Positions 53,734 to 62,020 of a stretch of DNA of 64,000 bases are shown piece after piece. The DNA comes from Pilatotrama ljubarskyi. Lineage: Eukaryota; Basidiomycota; Agaricomycetes; Polyporales; Polyporaceae. Where the stretch lies: NCBI GenBank assembly GCA_022385805.1, contig MU277692.1:186001-250000 (forward strand), in the 5' to 3' direction. The translations under genes were made by a program, and so were the position numbers. Positions within the stretch are counted from its first letter, which is position 1. Each line of letters begins with the position of its first letter. Below the pieces are notes generated by a model, which made no database searches, was not told the origin of the DNA, and saw only the letters and a program-made list of their open reading frames with translations.

Positions 53734-54802
53734 CTACATGATGTCGATGATCTCTTTTAGCCGCACCTCGTCGAGGATCTCGAATCCCTTCCCAGGCGTG
53801 ACCTATGTGTTCGGGTGATGATTAGCGCTAGTCCTGACCTCTGACCGGGACGCTTAGAAGCTCAACGTGCCTGTGCGAGTTGTACATTGTGGTGGTCGAG
53901 CTTCTCCTCCATGACCTGCTTGAGTACTCTCAGGGTGAGGACCTGAGCCTCTTGCAGAGTCATTTGCTGGCGACAAGGAATGAGATAGGCGTGTCCGGAG
54001 CAGGAATAGCATGCGTACCTTGTGCCACTTGTCCTGAAGCTCACTCTGCGCCGCTTCCGAGCCCGAGCCGATCGCCTTCGCATCATACCGCACAAATGTA
54101 CCCGAAGGATCTGTGTGGAACCTGGGTACAATGGCGATAAGTCAAGCACTGGAGGAATATGAGATACCAGTCACTCACAGCTGAGGGCCCAACTCGTCGA
54201 TCCCCGCGATGAGCAGCGCAACACCAAACGGCCGACTCATCATCGCGTCCTCGTCATGGACACTCTCTCCAAAGCGGAGTGCGAGGTCGCACACGGCCTG
54301 GGTGACGCTCTCGACCTTGATGCGCTCGTCGTACGTGAAGGCGTGGTTTTGGGCGGTGACGCGGGCGTGGTCGATCATGGTGCGGGCGTCGGCAGTGAGG
54401 CCGGACATGGCGCAGCCGAGGTGGCGGTCGATCTCCATAATCTTCTCGATGGAGGAGGCTTCGAGAAGGGGCGACTGGACGCGCTTCTCGACGCCGAGGA
54501 CGACGCCTTCTGGTGTGCGGACGCCGACGGTGGTGGAGCCGAGCTGGGGAGCACGATGAGTCTTTGAGCACATCGTATACTCAGAAATGCAGAAGCACCT
54601 TAATTGCCTCGATGGCATACTCGACTAAACAGGCGCAGCGTGAGCATCACAGCACAAATATGCCTTTGGTGACGATGCGTACCCTGGAAGAGACGGCCCT
54701 CGGGAGAGAAGGTGTTAACACCACGATCTAGCACATAGTCAGCATTGACTCCTTCTTTAACGAGCCGTAGAACGTACCGTATTCCGAGCGAGTCAAGAAC
54801 AT
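53734..54802 (-). CDS. PUP2: 20S proteasome subunit alpha-5 (Pup2/PSMA5)
   Basis: This is an outer-ring subunit of the 20S core. ATG 54802 gives [20 protein letters not shown], the alpha-5 N-terminus, formed by joining SEY to DRGVNTF across an intron with donor gtacgt. [20 protein letters not shown] follows across two more introns. These residues form the alpha-subunit signature. Further motifs include [48 protein letters not shown] and a C-terminal helix [17 protein letters not shown]. It ends [10 protein letters not shown] with stop TAG at 53734-53736. About 245 residues, no missing motif. Alpha subunits are not proteolytic; the N-terminal residues gate the pore. Confidence 0.94.
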
Positions 54803-55131
54803 GGCTGCGGAAGTAAGTGGAGGGGTGTAGAGGAGGGGGAAGGGGTGCTATAACAGAGAGGCTTGCGTACGACCAGACCGCGTAACTCGCGGATCGGTAG
54901 GCGCCGAACGCGCGTCGCGTGAACGTCGCGTTACGAAGTGTGACGTTTGTCACAGAAGGGTCATAACGTCTAGCGTCATCATGGGCGCTTCGCAGGAACG
55001 ATCGGTTTGGCAGATTGAATACGGATTTGCACATCTAGCACATCCCTCATCCTTTTCCGTCTCTCTCTGTTCATCTCAGCGCAACCGTCTTCCTTACCCC
55101 TTCATAATCCTATCTACATAGCTCATACAAC
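54803..55131. other. Divergent promoter region, proteasome alpha-5 and Pin1 genes
   Basis: About 330 bp separate the two start codons. The Pin1 side (55035-55125) is CT-rich. Nothing else is recognisable. Confidence 0.45.
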
Positions 55132-55928
55132 ATGGTAAGACGTTTAGCCTCTGCGATCCATCAACACACGCTGACCACCCACAACTCTGCCCATAGTCCG
55201 CCTGGGAAGTCCGTATGTCCAACTCGCGCGGCGTGCCCTACTTCTACAACACCGAAACGCACGAGTCCATGTGGGAGGCCCCGCCCGACCTCACCCAGGA
55301 GCAGATCGCCGCACTGCCCGGCGCGAAGCAGTACCTCCCCGGAGGGCACCACGGCGAGGTGGCGGGCGACCGCCCCGCGCAGGTCCGCGCGAGCCATTTG
55401 CTGGTGAAGCACCGCGACAGCAGGAGGCCGAGTAGCTGGAAGGAGGTGCGTGCACATCTAAGTCTCCGTCGTTTCGTTCCGCCTCTTTGTCCGTCCAGTA
55501 GCCGTGATGCACGCATTCACGTCCTGGGGAACTGAGAGAGACAGGGCAGGGAGGATGAGATATATGCAGCATGCTGACGCGCTTACGACTTGTAGAAAAC
55601 CATAACCCGTTCGAAGGACGAGGCGATCGCGATGCTCAAGGAGTACGCGTCGCAGATCAACGGCTCGCCCGAGAAGTTCGCCGAGCTCGCGTCCAAGTAC
55701 AGCGACTGCAGCTCGCACTCGCACGGCGGTGACCTCGGATTCTTCAGGCCGGTGCGTCGCATCCCGTTGCACTCGTATCACCGTGATTGATGCCGAACTG
55801 CGTATCGCGGTGTATAGGGCCAGATGCAGAAGCCGTTCGAGGACGCGACGTACGCGCTCAAGGTTGGCGAGATCAGCGACGTCGTGAGCACGGACAGCGG
55901 CGTCCACCTCATCCTCCGGACGGCTTGA
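55132..55928 (+). CDS. ESS1: Peptidyl-prolyl cis/trans isomerase, Pin1/Ess1 (WW plus parvulin)
   Basis: This isomerase acts on phospho-Ser/Thr-Pro bonds, for example in the RNA polymerase II C-terminal domain. Exon 1 is only the ATG (55132-55134). Exon 2 (55197-55445) carries the WW domain ([18 protein letters not shown] then HESMWEAP) and the start of the catalytic domain ([18 protein letters not shown]). This holds the phosphate-binding K-H-R-D-S-R-R-P-S loop. Exon 3 (55596-55751) gives SRSKDEAI-like residues, [20 protein letters not shown] with the catalytic cysteine, and GFF. Exon 4 (55818-55928) gives [20 protein letters not shown] and the C-terminal GVHLILRTA. The exon lengths sum to 172 codons plus stop in frame. 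All active-site residues expected for Pin1 (K, R, R, C, H and the end histidine) are present. Confidence 0.95.
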
Positions 55929-56302
55929 ATAGACGTCCATCGACTGTTATATGCTGTTACGAAGACGATGGGCTCGATAGAGAAGGAGAGCATAGATGTC
56001 AGGTGAAGAAGTCTCGTTCGGTGTAAGTTGTAACTTTATGCATGTACACGGTACGTTGTAGTCGGATGCACCGCGTCATCTCGGCTAGCTTTCAAGCCAG
56101 CTCAGGCCCTGCTCAAGCGGTCCGAATGGCATATCAAGTCTCGATCTTCAACTCTGGATGTTAATCTCAATCGAGCTTCGGTGAGTTCGTAATCATACAC
56201 GAGAGTACATGTGTTCGAAGCAACAACAACGAAGCAATCCGCAACCGAGTCTGGGTGCGCGTCTATCATAAAGGGATTATGCACCGCACACCTCGCACGC
56301 AA
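55929..56302. other. Convergent spacer
   Basis: About 370 bp lie between the Pin1 stop and the stop of the isocitrate lyase-like gene. It should hold both 3' UTRs. No gene or repeat is seen. Confidence 0.45.
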
Positions 56303-57565
56303 TCAGATCAAGTCGTGGCCCTGCATCTCTTCGTACTTCTTCGGGTTGATGTCGCTACGCGTCTTCTCCGCGACCTCGCGGTCAAAGTTCCAGGACGCCT
56401 TGAGGCCAACTCTCTGTGAGGAGGAATCAGTCACAATGGTTCGCGAGGTAGCTGTACAGGGTGATAGGACGCACCTCGAAGAAGTCCTTGATCTGCCACC
56501 CGTCGCAGTGGTCGAGGTCGGTGCCCTTGTCGCGCAGGGCAGCGTAGGACTTCTCCATAGCAATCGCAGCCGGAACTATACGACAAATACAATGAGTACC
56601 CTTCGCCCTTCGTATCAATCAATCTACGTACTGAAGCCGGTGCACGGGTAGATGGCGAGCTTGAACCCGAGGCGCTTGCAGTCCTCGGTGGTGTAGTTGC
56701 CCGTCAGGCCGTTCGGGAGGACGTTGATCATGCACGGGTGGGGCGCAAGCGCCTTGACGAGCCGCTCCGCCTCGTCCTTCGTCCGCGGGCTCTCCATGAA
56801 CGCCATATCTGCGCCAGCGTCGAGTGCCGCTTTGAGCCTGCCGTGAGGTGAGTACAAAGAGTAGCCCTAAGCACAGCCATCCGTCGCGGCGCACCTCTTC
56901 ACGCCTTCCTCGAAGGCCTCCTCGCCCGCGTTCTCGCCGCCGAACTTGGTCGCGTTGCGCGCGTCCGTACGGGCGATGATCAGGAAGTCCGGGTTCTGCT
57001 TCGCCTTGACGGCGGCGACGATGCGCTCGAGGTACGTCTCGAGGTCGACGACGTCCTTGCCCGCGAGCTGGCCGCAGCGCTTCGGGAACGTCTGGTCCTC
57101 GATGTGGCAGCCCGCGACGCCGGCGGCCTCGTAGAGCGCGACGGTGCGCGCGACGTTGAGCGGGCCGCCGAAACCGGTGTCGGCGTCGGCGATGACGGGG
57201 GCGTCGCAGACATTGACGATCATGCGCGCGGTGTCGGCGAGCTCGGTGCCGGTGATGACGGAGAGGTCAGGCTCGCCGATGACGGAGCCCGAGGCGCCGC
57301 TGCCGGCGAGGTAAAGGGCGTCGAAGCCGGCGGCGTTGGCGATGTGTGCGGAGATCCCGTCGAAGACTCCCGGGCAGATTATGCAGTCCTCTGTGAAGAG
57401 AAGAGCGAGTGAGGTTAGGGTATTTGGCTTGGCATTCTAGGGAAGAGGTGGAGCGAGGGAGCCTCAGGGAGGAGGAAAGGAGGAGGAAAGGGTGTACTGA
57501 CTCTCCTTCATGAGCTGCCGCAGCTTCTTGGGCTGGTTGGTCTTGTACGCGACGGGGAGATTCAT
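56303..57565 (-). CDS. Isocitrate lyase / PEP mutase superfamily enzyme (OAH- or PrpB-like)
   Basis: This is a TIM-barrel enzyme that makes or breaks C-C or P-C bonds on oxaloacetate-type substrates. ATG 57565 gives MNLPVAYKTNQPKKLRQLM. Motifs in order: the start of the barrel DALYLAGSGASGSVIGEPD, metal site VIADADTGFGGPLNVARTV, HIEDQTFPKRCGQLAGK (catalytic loop with Cys), FLIIARTDARN, DAGADMAFMESPRTKDE, PCMINVLPNGLTGNYTTED. Three or so introns are present, and the stop TGA is at 56303-56305. In most relatives the catalytic loop reads K-[KR]-C-G-H; here the histidine is glutamine. The length of about 320 residues and the motifs fit oxaloacetate acetylhydrolase, methylisocitrate lyase-like or related fungal enzymes, and I cannot decide between them. 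The TIR element begins 128 bp upstream of the start. Confidence 0.85.
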
Positions 57566-57692
57566 GATAATTGTCGATGTTCGTGAAGATCGGGCAGCTC
57601 AGAGGTGGGTGATTCGAGTAGAATGTGTCTGAGCACCTGTCGGCAGGAGGCAGGTATATAGCACCGCAGAGGAGCCTTGCTGCAAGTGTATT
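57566..57692. other. Upstream region of the isocitrate lyase-like gene
   Basis: This is the 127 bp between the start codon and the TIR element, presumably the core promoter. Confidence 0.4.
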
Positions 57693-57738
57693 GGATGACT
57701 TCCCGTAAGGATTTAGAGACGTCTCCAAATCTCTAAAC
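57693..57738 (+). repeat. Terminal inverted repeat, left
   Basis: 46 bp beginning GGATGACTTCCCGTAAGG, perfect match in reverse complement to 58088-58133. It contains an inner palindrome GAGACGTCTC. Confidence 0.9.
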
Positions 57739-57853
57739 CTCTCTAAGCGCCGTGGAGCTCACCGAAATGGCAGGTCTGCCGAGATACCGAGCGAGATTTA
57801 AAGTCCGCAGGTGGGGCCGGCGAGCTGCAGACTAGAGAAGCGCCCAACATCTG

Positions 57854-57877
57854 GAAGGGGGGGTCGACCCCCCCTTC
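57854..57877. repeat. 24-bp perfect palindrome inside the TIR element
   Basis: GAA, seven G, TCGA, seven C, TTC: a self-complementary GC-rich sequence centred on a SalI-like GTCGAC. It is the only long palindrome in the element interior. Confidence 0.85.
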
Positions 57878-58087
57878 TAAACCTCCGGCGACGCTCTAAA
57901 CTGCTCTAAACGAGCTAAAAGGGAAGGCGCAAGCACATAAGAGGAAGGTAGCCACCTGGGCCATCAGCGGTACATTCCATTTGCGTCGCCCCGGAGCAGC
58001 TGAGTAAGCTGCACATTCCCGGCGCTCAAGGCTGGGCAGCAGGTGGGGCCAATTTGAAGCTCCGCTTGTATCTCGCAAGGATCTAAA

Positions 58088-58133
58088 GTTTAGAGATTTG
58101 GAGACGTCTCTAAATCCTTACGGGAAGTCATCC
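58088..58133 (-). repeat. Terminal inverted repeat, right
   Basis: Reverse complement of 57693-57738 over 46 bp, without a mismatch that I can see. It ends GGAAGTCATCC at 58133. Confidence 0.9.
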
Positions 58134-58551
58134 ATTCTTAGAACATCGCGGTGAGGACCATGGCGTCGTGGTATATTTGGAACGCGTCCCTGCCTGAGGT
58201 GGGGGAATGCGTCAGCATGACTTCAGAGTGGATCCTCAGCAGCGTTGTGCAGCCTGCAGAGACTGCCTGAGAAGAGGTATGAAGTCCAGACCTATCTTGA
58301 CGCAGACATAGGTAGGATTACACAAGCTCCAGATAACAGGCGATGCATTGGAGCAGATAAAGGACGTACTGGAGGACGAAGAGGACAAGGTACGCAAGAG
58401 CAAGCGCAGCACAGTCACGATCCCGCCAAGGGCAGCTGTGATGACGTCGTTGAGCGTCGTTGGCGGTCAATATGCGACTCGGCGTTCTCCGGCAACTTTG
58501 ACGCCCGTGACAAGGTACGGGATCCGGGGAAGCGCCCGTGGTGACGGAGCC
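58134..58551. other. Upstream region of the MOSC gene
   Basis: About 420 bp lie between the TIR element and ATG 58552. No coding frame of substance or repeat is visible. Confidence 0.4.
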
Positions 58552-60300
58552 ATGGCAGTTTCCTTTTCCTTGCACGAGCTGCTGCTGGATCACTGGCACG
58601 CGTTGTACGCCCGCTCTGGCGCACCCGCATCCCTCACCTGGACCGCTTCCGTCCTCGCCCTCTCTCTCGCCGGCCTCTTATGGACCGTCTGCAGGAAAGC
58701 CGGGGCGCGCGCGGGTGCCGCGCGCAATGTGAAGCACATTCCTATAGGGGCGAACGGACGTGCTGCTGCTGTGTGCCCGCCAGAACAGCTCAAGGATGAC
58801 CTCAACGGCGGTTTTGCAAACGCGTATGCCTTGGAACATGAGTCGACGGTCCCCTTCGACGTGGGCGACGTCCGGGTGTCCAAGATTCTCATGCATCCTA
58901 TAAAGGTGTGTGGAAGTGCTCAGGGGCGCACGCTTGTGGCTGAAGCGAATCCATGCACAGAGCTGCCGCGGAACATCTCTGCAGGAAGCCCGTTATACAC
59001 CAGAGGGTTTAGAGGTACGTCCCGTTTTCATAGACAAGGCGTCCTTCTTCTCGGATTGCAGACTTGCTACGGTCGCTAGCCGATCCTTTCCTCGCTGGGC
59101 ACATCTTCCGGCCTCGGGCTACCCCCTCCTGCGCGGGCATCCGTCCATGACTGCTGACTATGTACACGCAGAACGATAGAAAATGGTGCATCATAGAAGC
59201 AGACTCGCACGCTATCATCACCGCACGGGAAGTCTCCAAGGTACAAGTCCTCTCCCATTTAGACGGCATCCCCTTCTCACACGACGCCGACGCTAGATGG
59301 TCCTCATCACGCCTCGCGTAGAACTAGATGCCACCTCGCCGTTCGGCGGCAGACTCGTCATATCGTTCCCAGCGGACTCCGGATGCGAGACGTTCGCCAT
59401 CCCCCTGAATCCCACACGAGACGTGCTCGCCGACTGGCCCATGTACGTAATCCACCCTTCCTTCCGCACACCTCCACCTCTTACTATTATCACCTGCACA
59501 GGATCGAAGACTGCACGATGTTCGGAAAGGTGTTCGTCGACGGCTACGTCGTCTCCGCCACGCTCTCCGACTCCGACTCCGTCCCCGCGCGCACGCCCTC
59601 CGAGATCCTCTCCGATTACTTCGGGCGCGCGGTACACCTCGTCATGAAAGGCCCGCGCGCGCGGCCCTGCCCGCCCACGCAGGCCTTCCCCGACCTTCGC
59701 GAGACCGCCGCGTTCCAGGACGGGTACCCGTTCCTTGTCGCGAGCGAGGAGAGCCTGGAGGAAGTGCGACGTGTCGTCAGCGCGTATGCGCAGGACGAGA
59801 GCCCGGAGGGGAGGATCGGCGGGATCGATAGGGAGAGGTGGAGGGCGGGTGGGGTGGAGATCGAGAGGTTCAGGCCCAATATCGTGCTGAAGGGCTCTGG
59901 GGTGCCCTTCGCTGAGGACATGTGGCGGAAGATACGTATCCATCCCGCCTCGGACTCCACGAGCGACAGCGCTTCCCCAGTTGAGCAAGATGAGGACGCA
60001 CGGACCTTCACGCTCGTCTCGAAATGCACGCGCTGTCTCGTACGTCGATCTCCCCCTTCTACCCTTCTCGTGACTTGACCTGGTCTCCCTATCCTGCAGC
60101 TGCCGAACGTCGACACGACGACGGGCACGCGTGACGCGGCTGTGCCGTACAAGGTGCTGCTCAAGTTCCGGCGGAACAAGGACCCTGCGCGAATGACCAA
60201 GCCGTGCTTTGGCTGCAATGCGGTCGTCGGCGGAGAGGGCGTCGTGCGCGTTGGAGACCGGATTGAAGTACTGCAATGGGCGAGTGGCATTGGGGTGTAA
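58552..60300 (+). CDS. Membrane-anchored MOSC-domain protein, mARC-like
   Basis: This is a molybdenum-cofactor sulfurase C-terminal (MOSC) domain enzyme, like the mitochondrial amidoxime-reducing component. ATG 58552 gives MAVSFSLHELLLDHWHALY, and a single N-terminal TM helix (about residues 25-45, SVLALSLAGLLWTV) anchors it. The N-terminal beta-barrel begins VRVSKILMHPIK and continues on the next exon as SCRGTSLQEARYTPEGLE, then CIIEADSHAIITAREVSK. The MOSC core gives DCTMFGKVFVDGYVVSATLS, FRPNIVLKGSG, and the cofactor cysteine region SKCTRCLLPNVDTTTGTRD, equivalent to mARC R-C-x-x-x-x-V-D-x-x-T-G. The end is MTKPCFGCNAVVGG and GDRIEVLQWASGIGV with stop TAA 60298-60300. Four or five introns are present. 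Reduction of N-hydroxylated compounds with a cytochrome b5 partner is likely by family but unproven. Confidence 0.88.
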
Positions 60301-60651
60301 GAGGCCCCTTGGAGGTTTGGGGAGGATATTGTAAGGAGTACATCTACGACGGTGTTAGGAGGCCTTGGTTCATCTGGGGCCTGTGCGATGCTTGCTGCTA
60401 GTCTGTTGCTCTGCCAGACTCGACTTGTTTGTAGATTCACTACGAGTAATACTATCGTACGTTGCTCCTGTAGTTGTGTAACTTTTGCAACTTCGCCGAG
60501 TGTCTGTCGAGTCAAGAGAGTCTCCAGTTACGCACGTGCTCAGCTGCTTGGTATCACTTCGACACGGGAGCATGCCTAGGAGTGCTGGTCGAACATGGGA
60601 ACAAGGGCTACAGGGGGCAAAAAGTGTCACCGAGGACAATACAAGGAGTAG
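60301..60651. other. Spacer between MOSC gene and tRNA
   Basis: About 350 bp follow the MOSC stop and precede the tRNA 3' end. No gene or repeat is visible. Confidence 0.45.
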
Positions 60652-60748
60652 CTCTCTGTCGGGGAGTCGAACCCCGCTTTCGCGCGGTCAGCAGTACGAC
60701 ATCATCGCTTGTGACAGGCGCGTGTACTAACCGATATACTAACAGAGA
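60652..60748 (-). tRNA. tRNA-Asp (anticodon GTC) with a 25-nt intron
   Basis: Read on the minus strand, the 7-bp acceptor stem TCTCTGT pairs with ACAGAGA and the discriminator is G. The D-arm has GTAT/GTAC. The anticodon arm is CGCGC, loop CTGTCAC, GCGCG, giving anticodon GTC (Asp). An insert of about 25 nt lies after the base 3' of the anticodon (position 37/38), the canonical nuclear intron site. The T-arm is CGGGG, TTCGACT, CCCCG. Without the intron the molecule is 72 nt. The TTCGA box B is intact. It is 95 bp from the RidA start codon on the other strand. Confidence 0.95.
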
Positions 60749-60843
60749 GTTGCGTCTTCGCCTCCTGTAGTATATCCGGCACGCCTGCAGGACGGGTTCG
60801 CGATTGCAACACGATCGCGAGTCGACCGCTGCAGTCCGTCGAG

Positions 60844-61657
60844 ATGGTTTCGTCGACTGCTCGCCGTCTGCTCTGCTCGCTTCCCCTCCGACGCGCCTCC
60901 TCCCTCGCCCTCGCCGCACGCATCGTCAACACCGCACGTCCCAGCCCGTCCCACCCCGCACGCACGATGAGCACCCACCCGTCCCTCTCGCTCGTTTCCA
61001 CTCCCAGTGAGCACCAGCATCCCACATCCTCCTCATGACCAGGCCTCGCTCACAAGCACGCTCCGCTTTCGTCGACGCCGTCCCCAAACAGACGCACCCG
61101 CCGCCGTAGGCCCCTACACCCAGGCCGTCCGCGTCGGCGACCTCCTCTTCCTCTCCGGCTCCCTCGGGCTCGACCCCGCCACCGGCAAGATGGTCAGTCG
61201 TTGCTGCACTTGCACGTGTACCTGCTCCTCCGCTAACATTCGTCGATGCTCGCACGTTGCGTAGGTCGAGGGCGGCGTCGAGGAGCAGGCCAGGCAGGCG
61301 CTCAAGAACATGAAGGCGATCATCGAGGCCGGCGGGAGCTCGGTCGGCAAGGTCGTGAAGACCACTGTACGTGCTCCTTCCTAGGCTCGAGCTCCATGGC
61401 TGGGCGAGTTGCGCGACGCTCAATGGGAACGGTGTGCTGCACAGGTGTTCTTGCACTCGATGGACGACTTCAAGGCCGTCAACGCGATCTACTCCGAGTT
61501 CTTCGGCGACCACAAGCCCGCGCGCTCCGCCGTGCAGGTCGCGCGTCTCCCGCTCGACGCGCTCTTCGAGATCGAGGCCATCGTGAGGTGAGTAGGCCCG
61601 TGCCGACCTTGTTTAGGCGACGGGGCTTATGTTCTCTGGGCGTGTAGCGTCGCGTGA
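60844..61657 (+). CDS. RidA/YjgF-family imine deaminase, mitochondrial form likely
   Basis: RidA enzymes hydrolyse reactive imines and enamines made by pyridoxal enzymes. ATG 60844 gives an arginine- and serine-rich presequence [20 protein letters not shown] second ATG at 60967 ([13 protein letters not shown]) would start a cytosolic form. After intron 1 the core is [33 protein letters not shown], then [47 protein letters not shown], and [20 protein letters not shown]. The conserved arginine of the active site lies in [12 protein letters not shown] last intron (donor gtgagt, acceptor tgtag at 61643-61647) joins EAIV to SVA and the stop TGA 61655-61657. About 170 residues with presequence, and 130 in the core, normal for the family (yeast Mmf1/Hmf1). 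Confidence 0.9.
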
Positions 61658-62020
61658 TGCGTTGAGGAGTGCAAAGAAGAGAAGTCTAAGAGTCACTAGG
61701 CGAAACAATGTAACGATATCTAGCAAGCAATATGCAGCGTCCTAGAGCGGAAAGTCTTGTCTCACGGCGTCTTGGCGCGTTTCTGCTGGCAGCGATGGGC
61801 ACTGTTCCGCCGCCGAGACATTACACTGGCATTACAGCGACCTTTAAGCCGCAAATGGTCGAGGGCGGTTCTGGCCGCTGCCCAAGAGCAATAAGCGAGG
61901 AGCGGGAGCGGCAGCCAAGCCGAAGTGGTATAAGTTACACTTATCCTACAAGACGTCTCATGCGTAACAAGCCAAATCCACAAGCCGAATCCACCTCCAA
62001 GCTCCATAACCAATTCTCGC
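61658..62020. other. Convergent spacer
   Basis: About 360 bp lie between the RidA stop and the EXO84 stop; both 3' UTRs are expected here. No gene or repeat is visible. Confidence 0.45.

Larger units (their letters stand above)
57693..58133. mobile_element. Non-autonomous TIR element (MITE-like), 441 bp
   Basis: The 46-bp end 57693-57738 (GGATGACTTCCCGTAAGG...) is the exact reverse complement of 58088-58133. The element carries no transposase; minus frame 57896-58078 is short and unrelated to known proteins. ATT sits directly outside both ends (57690-57692 and 58134-58136) and is a candidate 3-bp target duplication, which alone does not fix the superfamily. Internal features include a 24-bp GC palindrome at 57854-57877 and repeated CTCTAAAC motifs. 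It lies between the divergent isocitrate lyase-like and MOSC genes. Confidence 0.85.

Noticed and set aside
58134..58551. Second TIR copy or LTR remnant next to the 441-bp element
   Set aside because: No further match to the terminal repeat could be found here or elsewhere in the window.
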